Shown here one piece after another: positions 1 to 8,587 of a stretch of 31,657 nt of DNA. Position 1 is the stretch's first letter. Every line of letters begins with the position of its first letter. The position numbers were made by a program, and so were the translations under genes. Where the stretch lies: assembly GCA_036641735.1 (NCBI GenBank), contig JAVWEG010000020.1, forward strand, positions 1 through 31,657, written 5' to 3'. The notes beneath the pieces were generated by a model. The model worked only from the letters and a program-made list of their open reading frames with translations, was not told where the DNA came from and ran no database searches. The stretch comes from JAGPHI01 sp036641735. Lineage in GTDB: Bacteria; Bacillota; Clostridia; Oscillospirales; Ruminococcaceae.

Positions 1-443
1 TGGCATTTCTCACAGTAGAGGATTTGAGCGGAACAATGGAAGTGCTTGCGTTTCCTAAGGTGTTTAAGCTTTGTGCGGAAATATTGATAGTAAATAATGT
101 TGTGGTTATACGGGGAAGAGTATCAATAAAAGAGGACGAGCCGCCAAAGCTATTAGCTGAGACAATAGTGGATATAAAAAAATATGAACCGCAAAAATTA
201 TACGCATCAACCCAAAAGGATAAATCAGGTCTTTGGCTAAAGCTGCCTACGCGTGAAGGCAAAGCATATGATGATGTCATTAGTTATCTTGAAATTTTTG
301 ACGGAGTAACGCCTGTATATTTATATTTTGAGGATAATAAACAAGTATTGCTTGCACCAAAAAGCTTATGGGTAAGCAATAATCCCACGCTTATGCGCGC
401 ACTTAAAGAAGTGCTAGGTGATGAAAATGTTGTAGTAAAATAG
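1..443 (+). CDS. dnaE: DNA polymerase III alpha subunit, C-terminal end (5' truncated by window edge)
   Basis: This is the last 146 residues of the replicative polymerase alpha subunit, read from base 3 and ending at the TAA at 441-443. The reading frame is open through the window edge, so the TTG at 24 is not a start. The visible part begins with AFLTVEDLSGTMEVLAFP, the hallmark of the C-terminal OB-fold (tRNA-anti type) nucleic-acid-binding domain of DnaE. It continues with strands typical of that domain (VIRGRVSIKEDE) and the C-terminal tail region. DnaE followed directly by pfkA is a familiar gene order in Firmicutes. The polymerase active-site and PHP domains lie outside the window, so I cannot say whether the enzyme is complete. 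Identification as DnaE rather than PolC rests on this C-terminal OB fold. Confidence 0.9.
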   Translation, partial: AFLTVEDLSGTMEVLAFPKVFKLCAEILIVNNVVVIRGRVSIKEDEPPKLLAETIVDIKKYEPQKLYASTQKDKSGLWLKLPTREGKAYDDVISYLEIFDGVTPVYLYFEDNKQVLLAPKSLWVSNNPTLMRALKEVLGDENVVVK

Positions 444-459
444 AAAAATGTGTTAAAGC

Positions 460-488
460 TTGAATTGTTAATTCATTATAGTTATAAT
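460..488 (+). promoter_or_regulatory. sigma-A type promoter of pfkA
   Basis: TTGAAT at 460-465 and a perfect TATAAT at 483-488 are separated by 17 bases. Transcription should start near 495, leaving a leader of about 30 bases before the pfkA start codon. The site lies in the gap after dnaE, so pfkA can be transcribed on its own. Confidence 0.7.
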
Positions 489-523
489 ATATTATTAGAT
501 TGTTTGAATGGAGGATTTCTATT

Positions 524-1498
524 ATGAACCAGGAAATAAAAACTATCGGTGTGCTTACAAGCGGCGGAGATGCACCGGGAATGAACGCGGCAATACGTGC
601 GGTAGTGCGTACTGCTATTTCGCGTGGATATAAAGTTATGGGTATTCGTCACGGATATAACGGGCTGTTGACAGGCGATATCGCGGAGATGAATTTACGC
701 AGTGTTTCAGAGATAATTCACCGTGGCGGTACAGTGCTTTACACTGCTCGCTGTTTAGAATTTAAAACAGTAGAGGGGCAAAAAAAAGCAGCTGATGCTT
801 GCCGCGCCAATAATATCGATGCACTTGTGGTTATAGGCGGTGACGGCTCATTCCGCGGCTGTAAGGATATGGCGGCACAAGGTATTCCGTGCATTGGCAT
901 ACCGGGAACAATAGATAATGATATTGCGTGCAGTGACTATACAATAGGATACGATACTGCAATGAACACTGCTGTGGAAATGATAGATAAGCTGCGTGAT
1001 ACTACGCAAAGCCACGACAGATGCAGTGTAGTAGAGGTAATGGGACGTAATGCAGGATATATTGCACTTAATACAGGTATAGCTGTGGGCGCTCTTGCTA
1101 TTCTTATTCCTGAGGTGCCTTATGATTTACAACGCGATGTTTTGTCTAAAATGCAAAAAACACAAAAAACAGGCAAAAAACATTTTATTATAATTATTGC
1201 CGAAGGTGTGGGACACGCAAGTGATATTGCCAATGAAATCCAATCACTTAGCGGTATAGATTCACGTGCTACAGTGTTAGGACACGTACAGCGCGGCGGT
1301 TCGCCGTCATTACGCGACCGTGTAGTGGCAAGTCGTCTTGGATATCACGCAATAGAGCTTTTAAGTAAAGGTATTTATAATCGTGTAGTTGCTACACGTG
1401 CAGAATCTATTGTAGACTATGATATTTCAGTTGCACTATCAATGTATAAAACTATAGATACCACAATGCTTGATATAGCCGCTACTATTTCAATCTAA
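524..1498 (+). CDS. pfkA: ATP-dependent 6-phosphofructokinase
   Basis: It phosphorylates fructose 6-phosphate to fructose 1,6-bisphosphate, the committed step of glycolysis, in the cytosol. The product is 324 residues, the usual length for bacterial PfkA (about 320). Motifs in order: GVLTSGGDAPGMNAAIR (ATP site), VVIGGDGSFRG, PGTIDNDI with the catalytic Asp, VVEVMGRNAG, IAEGVG and GHVQRGGSPS. GGDGS and PGTIDND carry glycine at the two positions (104 and 124 in E. coli numbering) where pyrophosphate-dependent enzymes have Asp and Lys, so ATP is the expected donor. The ATG at 524 is chosen because GGAGG at 510-514 sits nine bases upstream; an in-frame extension to 500 would run through that site. 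It has its own promoter and a terminator right behind it, so it looks monocistronic. Confidence 0.96.
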   Translation: MNQEIKTIGVLTSGGDAPGMNAAIRAVVRTAISRGYKVMGIRHGYNGLLTGDIAEMNLRSVSEIIHRGGTVLYTARCLEFKTVEGQKKAADACRANNIDALVVIGGDGSFRGCKDMAAQGIPCIGIPGTIDNDIACSDYTIGYDTAMNTAVEMIDKLRDTTQSHDRCSVVEVMGRNAGYIALNTGIAVGALAILIPEVPYDLQRDVLSKMQKTQKTGKKHFIIIIAEGVGHASDIANEIQSLSGIDSRATVLGHVQRGGSPSLRDRVVASRLGYHAIELLSKGIYNRVVATRAESIVDYDISVALSMYKTIDTTMLDIAATISI

Positions 1499-1510
1499 TA
1501 TAAGCATTAA

Positions 1511-1542
1511 TAAGGCTGCCAAAATTGGCAGCCTTATTTTTT
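1511..1542 (+). terminator. Rho-independent terminator after pfkA
   Basis: TAAGGCTGCC (1511-1520) pairs perfectly with GGCAGCCTTA (1527-1536) across a six-base loop and is followed by a T tract to 1542. It separates pfkA from yunB. Confidence 0.9.
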
Positions 1543-1565
1543 ATGCACTTTTATCTATACTGTCA

Positions 1566-1573
1566 CATACAAT
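1566..1573 (+). promoter_or_regulatory. possible sigma-E -10 element for yunB
   Basis: CATACAAT at 1566-1573 matches the sporulation sigma-E -10 consensus (CATACANT) exactly and lies 20 bases before the yunB start. No convincing -35 (ATA core) is present at the usual 13-15 base distance, so this is a partial match. The context supports it, because yunB belongs to the sigma-E regulon in Bacillus subtilis. Confidence 0.4.
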
Positions 1574-1593
1574 ATACTTAATAAGGCGGTGAA

Positions 1594-2232
1594 ATGATGA
1601 TTAAGCATAAAAAACATTTATCCAAAAAAGCTTATTTGATTTTGCGCTTGGCGCTGATATGTTTAATAATTATTTCGCTATTTTCACTGCTCGATAAACA
1701 GCTTAGACCGGTGATAACAACTATGACGCAATATCAGTGCAGAGTACTATCAGTCCTTGCAATGAACGAAGCTGTAATGGATATTTTGTCACAAAACGAT
1801 GATATTTATGATAAGCTTGTAAAAACCGATTATGCAGCAGATGGCAGTGTGATAGCTGTGCATATTAATTCCGTAGCGGTAAACTTGTTTAAGGCAAGGC
1901 TTACAGATGCAGTGACAAATAAGCTGCTTTGTATAGAAAAGCAAAAAATCAGCATACCGCTTGGCACTTTGCTGGGCTGGCAGCTATTATCGGGACGAGG
2001 GCCTAATATTAAATTAACGGTTTTACCTGCATCTTATGTAAAAAGTGAAATTACAGATGAGCTGGAAACGGCAGGAATTAATCAAACACAGCATAGCATT
2101 TTTATACATTTTTCTGTGCAAATGAGTGCTATTTTGCCTGGATATTCCACTAGCGTAGAAGTGGATAATGAGCTGTGCGTAGCACAAACTTTGATAGTAG
2201 GAAAAGTACCTTTATTATATTCTGATAAATAA
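1594..2232 (+). CDS. yunB: Sporulation protein YunB
   Basis: YunB is required for efficient spore formation in Bacillus; its biochemical role is not settled. The product is 212 residues with one N-terminal membrane segment at about residues 13-32, then an extracytoplasmic domain. The family signature PLGTLLGWQLLSGRGPNI is present at about residues 122-139, followed by the conserved VLPASYVKSEI stretch and an IHFSVQMSAILPG region. ATG occurs twice in tandem (1594 and 1597); the GGCGGTGA ribosome site ending at 1592 fits the second slightly better, which changes the protein by one residue. Its presence is a marker of an endospore-former. The gene stands alone between a terminator and a 74-base gap, with a candidate sigma-E element upstream. 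Confidence 0.88.
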   Translation: MMIKHKKHLSKKAYLILRLALICLIIISLFSLLDKQLRPVITTMTQYQCRVLSVLAMNEAVMDILSQNDDIYDKLVKTDYAADGSVIAVHINSVAVNLFKARLTDAVTNKLLCIEKQKISIPLGTLLGWQLLSGRGPNIKLTVLPASYVKSEITDELETAGINQTQHSIFIHFSVQMSAILPGYSTSVEVDNELCVAQTLIVGKVPLLYSDK

Positions 2233-2306
2233 CAATTAATCCGATAATATATTTTTCGTATAAATATCTTTAAAAAGTAAAAGCTATATTATTAGGAGTG
2301 ATTAAA

Positions 2307-3008
2307 ATGCAAGATAAAACAAAGAAAATAAAAAAATCAAAAACCGAAGCCGAAGAAATAAAAACAGAAATTGACAATATAAAAGAAACAGGCTCTGTTA
2401 TGAAAACGAAAGGAAAACATATTATACATTGCCTTACTGTAATAGGGCAAATAGAGGGGCATCAAATTGCAAGTCAAAATCAAAAAACCACTAAGTACGA
2501 ACACGTAATACCGCAGCTTATTGAGGTGGAAGAGGATCCCGAGGTGGAGGGAATATTGGTAATATTAAATACTGTGGGAGGTGATGTAGAGGCCGGGCTT
2601 GCTTTAGCAGAGCTAATAAGCGGCATCACAAAGCCTTCTGCATCTTTAGTGCTTGGAGGTGGACATTCTATAGGGATACCGCTTGCTGTGGCTGCAAAAC
2701 GCAGCTTTATAGTGCCTACCGCTACTATGACGGTGCATCCTGTACGACATTCGGGTATGGTACTTGGTGTACCGCAAACTATGTGCTATTTTGAGCGTAT
2801 GCAAGAAAGAATTACAGGATTTGTAGCGAGACATTCTGCAATATCAGAAAAACGTTTTACAGAACTTATGATGCACACGGGGGAACTTGTAATGGACGTT
2901 GGCAGTGTTTTAGATGGAACAACCGCTGTAAAAGAAGGGCTGATAGATGAGCTTGGCACACTTGCAGACGCTATGAAATATTTATATAAGGAGATAGAAA
3001 CAAAATAA
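2307..3008 (+). CDS. tepA: ClpP-fold peptidase TepA (YmfB) family
   Basis: This is an S14 (ClpP-like) serine peptidase of the TepA type, named in Bacillus as a translocation-enhancing protein. The product is 233 residues. The first 40 or so are lysine- and glutamate-rich and probably disordered. Visible landmarks: NTVGGDVEAGLALAE, GGGHSIGIPLAV with the presumed nucleophile Ser in HSIG, MTVHPVRHSG with the presumed catalytic His, GVPQTMCYFERMQERI, and VMDVGSVLDG whose Asp is the likely third member. AVKEGLIDELG near the end is typical of the fold. The ATG at 2307 is preferred over a GTG at 2298 because AGGAG (2294-2298) lies eight bases before it and overlaps the GTG. It sits directly before ftsK/spoIIIE, the same order as in Bacillus. 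Confidence 0.88.
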   Translation: MQDKTKKIKKSKTEAEEIKTEIDNIKETGSVMKTKGKHIIHCLTVIGQIEGHQIASQNQKTTKYEHVIPQLIEVEEDPEVEGILVILNTVGGDVEAGLALAELISGITKPSASLVLGGGHSIGIPLAVAAKRSFIVPTATMTVHPVRHSGMVLGVPQTMCYFERMQERITGFVARHSAISEKRFTELMMHTGELVMDVGSVLDGTTAVKEGLIDELGTLADAMKYLYKEIETK

Positions 3009-3009
3009 T

Positions 3010-3038
3010 TTTACAATAAGCTTATTTAGTGGTAAAAT
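3010..3038 (+). promoter_or_regulatory. sigma-A type promoter of the ftsK operon
   Basis: TTTACA (3010-3015) and TAAAAT (3033-3038) are 17 bases apart, each one base from consensus. Transcription would begin near 3045, just before a short perfect hairpin TTGGCT-ATA-AGCCAA at 3051-3065 in the leader. Confidence 0.55.
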
Positions 3039-3082
3039 GAATATACATCATTGGCTATAAGCCAAATATTAGGAGTGTATTA

Positions 3083-5611
3083 ATGTCAGCTACTAAAAAG
3101 CCGTCTACTAACGTTAAAAAAACAAATCAAAAAAGAAAGCCCGTTAAAAAAGAATTAGGAACAGATAGAAAATGGAGTATTTTGCTTTTTGGTATTGGAG
3201 CAATTATACTTGCAATGACTTTTGTGGAGGGCGAGGCAGTGTGGAAAGCAATTCGCACTGCTATATTTGGTGTTTTTGGAATTGGTATGTATTTTGTAGG
3301 GCCGCTTATTATTTTTATTGCCGTTCTTATTGCTATGGGGAAACCGTTTTGGGGCAGGCTAAGCAAAGCTATAATTTTAATATTGTTTATTCAAGGAACG
3401 GCGCTTGTGTTTTCTAATCTACCCATACAAACCTTGCCGTTTAAAGATGCTTTAATAGCGCTTTATAATTCGGGCGCACAAGCAATGGGCGGCGGATTAC
3501 TTAGCGCTATTGTAGGCTGGTCGTTATTAATGCTATGCGGCAGACCTGCTGCTAATATTATTTTGGTGGTTTTGATTATAGTGGGTGTTATGTTGTTTAC
3601 AGGAATAACACCTGTAGACATTGCAAGGTTTTTTTCAGCTAAAGCGGATAAAGCTCGTGAAAAATCGAAGCTGAATAATAAACAAAGAGATGATGTGCGT
3701 AGCTCGGAAACGCAAAATGAACGCGTGATAAAAAAAGATGCAATTATTAAGCCAAAATACAAAGCATCGCCCATTATTGATGTTAATCTTGGACCTGATG
3801 CGGTAGAGACCATAGATATTGAAGAAGAGCAAAAACCGACAATAGGCCCGGGAGGTACATTTGGAATGTACCCTCCAATTGATATGCGAGAGCAATTGCA
3901 GCAAGAGCCGTTCGACGAAGGTGCAGACGATAATTTAAAAGCTGAAGCATATGAAACAGAAAATGAAATTATTGAAAAAGCCGTACCTATAATTGAGAGT
4001 ATGCAAGCTGAATTGCCATCTCAAACGCCGCTTGAACAGCCGATAGAAGAGCTTATTAAAAAGGCAATAGGTATACGGCCGGAGCTTGAAATAGATGCTA
4101 ATGAACAGGTGGAGATAGTACCTGCGCGAAGCGATAAAGAAGGATACACATATCCGCCTTTAAGCTTGTTTCACAGCCAGGCAATAGCCGATGAAGATGG
4201 CGTAGAGCAAGAGCTAAGCCATAATGCGGAGCTACTGGTAAAAACATTATCCAGTTTTGGTGTAGAGACAAGAATACTTGATATTTCAAGAGGGCCTAGT
4301 GTTACAAGATATGAGCTGCAACCGTCGGCAGGTGTAAAGATAAGCCGCATTACAGGGCTGGCAGATGATATAGCTCTTAATCTTGCTACAGCAGGTGTAC
4401 GTATAGAAGCACCTATTCCAAACAAGGCTGCGGTAGGCATAGAAGTGCCAAACCGTATGAGTGTATCTGTAAGTATACGCAGCATACTAGAGTCTGCATC
4501 TTTTGCAAAGAGCCAGTCACCTTTATCTATTGCACTGGGCAAGGATATTGCAGGTATGAGCCAAGTGGCAGATCTTACAAAAATGCCGCATTTACTTATA
4601 GCAGGCTCTACGGGTAGCGGTAAATCTGTATGTATTAATTCCATTATCGTTAGTATTTTGTATAAATCGTCACCTGAAGACGTAAAGCTTATAATGGTAG
4701 ATCCTAAAGTGGTGGAGCTTGCCGAATATAATGGCATACCGCATTTACTAATGCCTGTGGTTACTGATGCACGCAAAGCGGCAGGCGCGCTTGGTAGCGC
4801 TGTAGCAGAAATGGAAAAGAGATATCAGCTATTTGCTGAATATAATGTACGTGATATCAAAACATATAACAAATTGGTTCAAGAGACAGATGGTATGGAA
4901 AAAATGCCGTATATAGCTATTATAATCGATGAGCTTGCAGATTTAATGATGGTAGCAGGCAAAGAGGTGGAAGATTATATTTGCCGAATAGCGCAAAAGG
5001 CACGCGCAGCGGGTATGCATTTAATTGTTGCTACACAACGTCCGTCTGTAGACGTAATTACAGGACTAATTAAAGCTAATATACCAAGCCGCATTGCTTT
5101 TGCAGTATCCAGCCAAATAGATAGCCGCACTATTTTAGATACAGGCGGTGCTGAAAAGCTGCTTGGAATGGGAGATATGCTGTTTCAGCCTGTGGGTGCA
5201 AGTAAGCCTATACGCATACAAGGCACTTATGTAAAAGACGAAGAAATAACAGCTATATTAAACTTTATTAAAAAGCACGGTAGCTCAGATTATAATGAAG
5301 CAATGATAGAAGAAATGGAAAAACGTGCAGTACCTGAAAAGGCGAGCGGAAATAATGACAACAGTGATGAAAACGATCCAATGCTTAAAACGGCGGTAGA
5401 AGTAATAATAGATGCAGGTATGGCATCTACCAGTTTGTTACAGCGAAAATGCAAGCTTGGATACGCTCGTGCCGCGCGCATAATGGACGAGATGGAAGCA
5501 CTGCATATAATTGGACCGTACGAAGGCTCTAAACCACGTCAAGTACTGATATCTCGACAGCAATGGATAGAAATGACAATGCAAAACAGTGAGATGACAG
5601 ATAAGCAATAA
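3083..5611 (+). CDS. ftsK: FtsK/SpoIIIE DNA translocase
   Basis: This is a membrane-anchored, ATP-driven double-stranded DNA pump that moves chromosomes through the closing septum during division or sporulation. The product is 842 residues, a normal size. The basic N-terminus is followed by hydrophobic segments at about 31-48, 60-86, 95-111 and 134-175, then an acidic, proline-containing linker to about residue 370. The motor domain holds the Walker A motif IAGSTGSGKSVCINS (about 505-519) and Walker B IAIIIDELADLMM (about 611-623), plus IVATQRPSVDVITG. The C-terminal winged-helix gamma domain (DPMLKTAVEVIIDAG to the end) recognises orienting DNA sequences. AGGAG sits seven bases before the ATG. 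Placement next to tepA matches spoIIIE of Bacillus; from sequence alone a vegetative FtsK and SpoIIIE cannot be separated. It starts a cluster running to the DUF3006 gene. Confidence 0.95.
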   Translation: MSATKKPSTNVKKTNQKRKPVKKELGTDRKWSILLFGIGAIILAMTFVEGEAVWKAIRTAIFGVFGIGMYFVGPLIIFIAVLIAMGKPFWGRLSKAIILILFIQGTALVFSNLPIQTLPFKDALIALYNSGAQAMGGGLLSAIVGWSLLMLCGRPAANIILVVLIIVGVMLFTGITPVDIARFFSAKADKAREKSKLNNKQRDDVRSSETQNERVIKKDAIIKPKYKASPIIDVNLGPDAVETIDIEEEQKPTIGPGGTFGMYPPIDMREQLQQEPFDEGADDNLKAEAYETENEIIEKAVPIIESMQAELPSQTPLEQPIEELIKKAIGIRPELEIDANEQVEIVPARSDKEGYTYPPLSLFHSQAIADEDGVEQELSHNAELLVKTLSSFGVETRILDISRGPSVTRYELQPSAGVKISRITGLADDIALNLATAGVRIEAPIPNKAAVGIEVPNRMSVSVSIRSILESASFAKSQSPLSIALGKDIAGMSQVADLTKMPHLLIAGSTGSGKSVCINSIIVSILYKSSPEDVKLIMVDPKVVELAEYNGIPHLLMPVVTDARKAAGALGSAVAEMEKRYQLFAEYNVRDIKTYNKLVQETDGMEKMPYIAIIIDELADLMMVAGKEVEDYICRIAQKARAAGMHLIVATQRPSVDVITGLIKANIPSRIAFAVSSQIDSRTILDTGGAEKLLGMGDMLFQPVGASKPIRIQGTYVKDEEITAILNFIKKHGSSDYNEAMIEEMEKRAVPEKASGNNDNSDENDPMLKTAVEVIIDAGMASTSLLQRKCKLGYARAARIMDEMEALHIIGPYEGSKPRQVLISRQQWIEMTMQNSEMTDKQ

Positions 5612-5625
5612 AATATAGGAGATGT

Positions 5626-7473
5626 ATGGATAAAAATGCTTTTTTGCCGCTATGCAAAGCGGATATGATAGAACGCGGCTGGAATTATGTAGACTTTGTT
5701 TTGGTAACGGGAGACGCGTATATAGACCACCCGAGTTTTGGCGCTGCAATTATTTCGCGAATACTTGATGCAGCAGGATATAAGGTGGGAATTATTTCGC
5801 AGCCGGATTATTCAAGTTGTGAATCAATGCGCGAATATGGGCCGCCGCGTTACGGATTTTTTATTGGCGGCGGTAATGTAGATAGTATGGTGGCGCATTA
5901 TTCTGTAGCTAAAATAAGACGAGATAAAGACGAGTATACACCGGGTGGAAAAACAGGCAAACGTCCCGACCGTAGCGCTACAGTATATACTCAAATGGCA
6001 AAGGAAGCTTATCCTAATCTTCCTGTTATTTTAGGTGGGCTTGAAGCATCGCTTCGCCGTTTTGCTCATTATGATTATTGGTTAGATAAAGTATTATCAA
6101 GTATAATAATAGATAGCGGTGCAGATTTAATTGCATATGGAATGAGTGAACATCAAACTATTGAAATAGCAAATAGGCTTGTTAAAGGCGAAAATATCAG
6201 CTCTATTCACGATGTAAATGGTACTTGCTTTACAGCTAATTTTGACGAATTACCGCAAAAATATGTAGAATGTGCTTCTTTCACTAAAGTAAGCTCTGAT
6301 AAAGTGGCTTATGCTAAGGCTTGCAAAATACAAATGAATAATCAAGATATTGTAACTGCATTGCCGATAATACAAAAACAAAACGACAAGTATTTGGTGC
6401 AAAACATACCATCTACACCGCTTACACGTCGAGAATTAGATGAAGTGTATGCATTACCTTTTACACGCAGTGTACATCCGTCTTATGCATCACTTGGAGG
6501 GGTACCTGCTATCGAAGAAGTGCAGTTTTCGATTATACAAAACAGAGGTTGTTTTGGTGGATGCAATTTTTGCGCAATTACAATGCATCAAGGACGCAGA
6601 GTAACTAGCCGCAGTGCAGATAGCGTAGTAAAAGAAGGCGAGATAATATCCCAAGATAAAGATTTCAAAGGATATATTCACGACGTAGGCGGCCCTACAG
6701 CCAATTTTCGACTTCCCAGCTGTAAAGAACAAATGACTAAAGGTATGTGTCCTAATGGAAAACATTGCCTTGCACCGAGTCCTTGCTCACATTTATTAGT
6801 AGACCATAGTGAGTATTTGGATATTTTACGTCGATTGCGTGCTATCAAAGGTGTGAAAAAGGTATTTATTCGCAGTGGTATACGCTATGATTATCTTATG
6901 CAAGATAAAAACGATGCTTTTTTTAAAGAGCTTATAGAACATCATATTTCAGGACAGCTAAAGGTAGCACCTGAGCATTGTGCCAATAAAACTTTAGCAT
7001 ATATGGGCAAACCGCCAATAGAAGTATATGATAGATTTTCCAAAAAGTTTTATGAATTGACAAAAAAAGCAGGTAAAAAACAATATTTAGTACCTTATTT
7101 AATGAGCAGTCATCCGGGTTCTACTTTGCGCGATGCAGTTATTTTGGCTGAATATTTAGCAAAAAACGACATACGTCCGGAGCAGGTGCAAGATTTTTAC
7201 CCAACGCCGGGTACGGTGTCTACTTGTATGTTTTATACAGAGCTTGACCCTTATACCTTACAGCCTGTTTATGTGGCTAAATCTGCGCAAGAAAAAGCAA
7301 TGCAACGTGCATTATTGCAATATTATGAGCCGCGTAATGCACAAAGAGTGAGAGAGGCACTAAAAGAAATACACAGAGAAGACTTGCTGCCGCTATTGCT
7401 AAAGGAAAAAGGAGCAATCAAATGCCAAAGCGTAAAAACAAAAAAGACGGTGAAGCCTTTCAAAAAACGTTAA
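5626..7473 (+). CDS. YgiQ family radical SAM protein
   Basis: This is a radical SAM enzyme of the YgiQ/UPF0313 family; the reaction is not established. The product is 615 residues, typical of the family. It opens with MIERGWNYVDFVLVTGDAYIDHPSFG, characteristic of the N-terminal B12-binding-like domain (from about residue 14), and contains GGLEASLRRFAHYDYW. The iron-sulfur motif NRGCFGGCNFCAI (CxxxCxxC, about residues 307-319) binds the [4Fe-4S] cluster. Further cysteines follow in the CPNGKHCLAPSPC stretch, and a family-typical C-terminus (DFYPTPGTVSTCMFYT). The ATG at 5626 follows AGGAG by four bases, 14 bases after the ftsK stop, so it is in the same transcript. Its last 52 bases overlap the start of the next gene in another frame. 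Confidence 0.9.
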   Translation: MDKNAFLPLCKADMIERGWNYVDFVLVTGDAYIDHPSFGAAIISRILDAAGYKVGIISQPDYSSCESMREYGPPRYGFFIGGGNVDSMVAHYSVAKIRRDKDEYTPGGKTGKRPDRSATVYTQMAKEAYPNLPVILGGLEASLRRFAHYDYWLDKVLSSIIIDSGADLIAYGMSEHQTIEIANRLVKGENISSIHDVNGTCFTANFDELPQKYVECASFTKVSSDKVAYAKACKIQMNNQDIVTALPIIQKQNDKYLVQNIPSTPLTRRELDEVYALPFTRSVHPSYASLGGVPAIEEVQFSIIQNRGCFGGCNFCAITMHQGRRVTSRSADSVVKEGEIISQDKDFKGYIHDVGGPTANFRLPSCKEQMTKGMCPNGKHCLAPSPCSHLLVDHSEYLDILRRLRAIKGVKKVFIRSGIRYDYLMQDKNDAFFKELIEHHISGQLKVAPEHCANKTLAYMGKPPIEVYDRFSKKFYELTKKAGKKQYLVPYLMSSHPGSTLRDAVILAEYLAKNDIRPEQVQDFYPTPGTVSTCMFYTELDPYTLQPVYVAKSAQEKAMQRALLQYYEPRNAQRVREALKEIHREDLLPLLLKEKGAIKCQSVKTKKTVKPFKKR

Positions 7474-8348
7474 CACTTGCATTATTATCTGTAGTTAGCA
7501 TAGTTGTAATTATAGGATTAATAGTTTTATCAAATCCGATAGTCAGCCATAAAATAGACAATTTAAGCAGCGCTGACAGCGCCGCTACTAAAGTCCATTT
7601 TATTGATGTAGGGCAAGGTGATGCCGTTCTTATAGAACAGAGCGGAGAATTTGCACTAATAGATGCAGGCGAAAAATCAGCTCAACAGCAATTAAACAAT
7701 TATTTAGATAAATCAGGTGTGAAAGAACTTAAATATCTTATTATGACACACCCTCATCAAGACCATATCGGTGGTATGAGCGGAGTGATAGATAAATTCA
7801 ATGTAGAAAAAATTATTTTACCTGATTTCGAAAAAGCACCAATGCCGACATCGGTAACTTTTGAAAAGCTGCTTGATAAAATCGCCGAAAAAGGCATTGC
7901 GGCAGAAACGGCAAATGTTGGCGCACAGTATACTTTAGGAAATGGAAAAATAACTGTTTTGGCAAATGGCATAAAAACAGATAATTACAACAATTTATCT
8001 TTGGCTACAATGTTTGAAACGGAGGGTATAAGATATTTTTCTACAGGAGATGGAGAAAAAGAGCTTGAAAACGAGATTGTACATAGCAATTTAAATATAA
8101 GCGCTGATGTATTTAAGGCAGCGCATCACGGTTCTAAAACGTCCAATACAAATCTTTTCATCAGTGGGATAAATCCGGATTTTGTTATAGTTAGCTGTGG
8201 CAAAGATAATTCTTACGGTCATCCGCATAAAGAAGCACTTGCAAGCTTTGCAAATGTAAGAGCGGAGGTATTGCGCACAGATGAAAGAGGAGTAATAATT
8301 GCATACGTAGATGAAAATGGAGAATGTAAAATAGCAGCAGAGAGGTAA
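7422..8348 (+). CDS. Membrane-anchored metallo-beta-lactamase-fold hydrolase (ComEC/Rec2 C-terminal type)
   Basis: The product is 308 residues. Lysine-rich N-terminus, one membrane segment at about residues 17-37, then an extracellular metal-hydrolase domain. KVHFIDVGQGDAVLIEQ, LIDAG, and the zinc-binding motif THPHQDHIGG (HxHxDH at about 109-114) are plain; FSTGDGEKELENEI and AAHHGSKTSN supply the remaining metal ligands, and SYGHPH lies near the end. This matches the stand-alone homologues of the ComEC hydrolase domain, which in ComEC is linked to DNA uptake. Without the ComEC channel, a role in competence is not implied; substrate unknown. GGAG at 7411-7414 inside ygiQ serves the ATG at 7422. 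The 52-base overlap and the DUF3006 gene three bases downstream mean the three are co-expressed. Confidence 0.88.
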   Translation: MPKRKNKKDGEAFQKTLTLALLSVVSIVVIIGLIVLSNPIVSHKIDNLSSADSAATKVHFIDVGQGDAVLIEQSGEFALIDAGEKSAQQQLNNYLDKSGVKELKYLIMTHPHQDHIGGMSGVIDKFNVEKIILPDFEKAPMPTSVTFEKLLDKIAEKGIAAETANVGAQYTLGNGKITVLANGIKTDNYNNLSLATMFETEGIRYFSTGDGEKELENEIVHSNLNISADVFKAAHHGSKTSNTNLFISGINPDFVIVSCGKDNSYGHPHKEALASFANVRAEVLRTDERGVIIAYVDENGECKIAAER

Positions 8349-8351
8349 AAT

Positions 8352-8579
8352 ATGTATTTTTCCGTAGAAGCAATTGAAGAAGATTTTGCAAAATTAGTGG
8401 GCGATGATGAGAGGGTAGTGAGTGTAAAAATAAATCTTTTGCCTAAAAACGTCCAAGTAGGGGACTTAGTTCGTTATTTGGATAATAAATATATTATAGA
8501 TGAAAACGCAACCAAAATAAGACAACAAAGAATAAAAAATAAGCTGAATGACATATTAGGCCATTCAGCTATAGAATAA
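8352..8579 (+). CDS. DUF3006-like small protein
   Basis: A 75-residue protein starting MYFSVEAIEEDFAKLVGDDE, with VGDLVRY and a lysine/arginine-rich C-terminus. Its size, start pattern and position directly behind a metallo-beta-lactamase-fold hydrolase fit the DUF3006 family, which is often paired with such hydrolases. No catalytic residues are apparent, so a function cannot be assigned; a small beta-barrel-like accessory protein to the hydrolase is a reasonable inference. It begins three bases after the hydrolase stop and AGAGAGG in that gene's end could serve as ribosome site. Its last 30 or so coding bases also contain the hairpin that terminates the oppositely oriented mtaB. Confidence 0.6.
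   Translation: MYFSVEAIEEDFAKLVGDDERVVSVKINLLPKNVQVGDLVRYLDNKYIIDENATKIRQQRIKNKLNDILGHSAIE
8527..8570 (-). terminator. Rho-independent terminator of mtaB, inside the DUF3006 coding sequence
   Basis: AGCTGAATG (8542-8550) and CATTCAGCT (8562-8570) form a nine-base-pair stem with an eleven-base loop. Read on the minus strand the stem is followed by TATTTTTTATTCTTT, a proper U tract, whereas on the plus strand no U run follows. It therefore serves mtaB, whose stop is at 8588. Confidence 0.75.
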
Positions 8580-8587
8580 ATGTTCAA

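Noticed and set aside
3051..3065. Perfect small hairpin TTGGCT-ATA-AGCCAA in the ftsK leader
   Set aside because: Six pairs with a three-base loop and no T tract; too weak for a terminator and without a known regulatory match.
3172..3417. Plus-strand alternative frame inside ftsK coding for tryptophan- and cysteine-rich residues
   Set aside because: It is an out-of-frame reading of the FtsK membrane region with no ribosome site.
4171..4776. 201-codon open frame on the minus strand inside ftsK
   Set aside because: It is the antisense of the FtsK motor domain; no start signal or recognisable protein.
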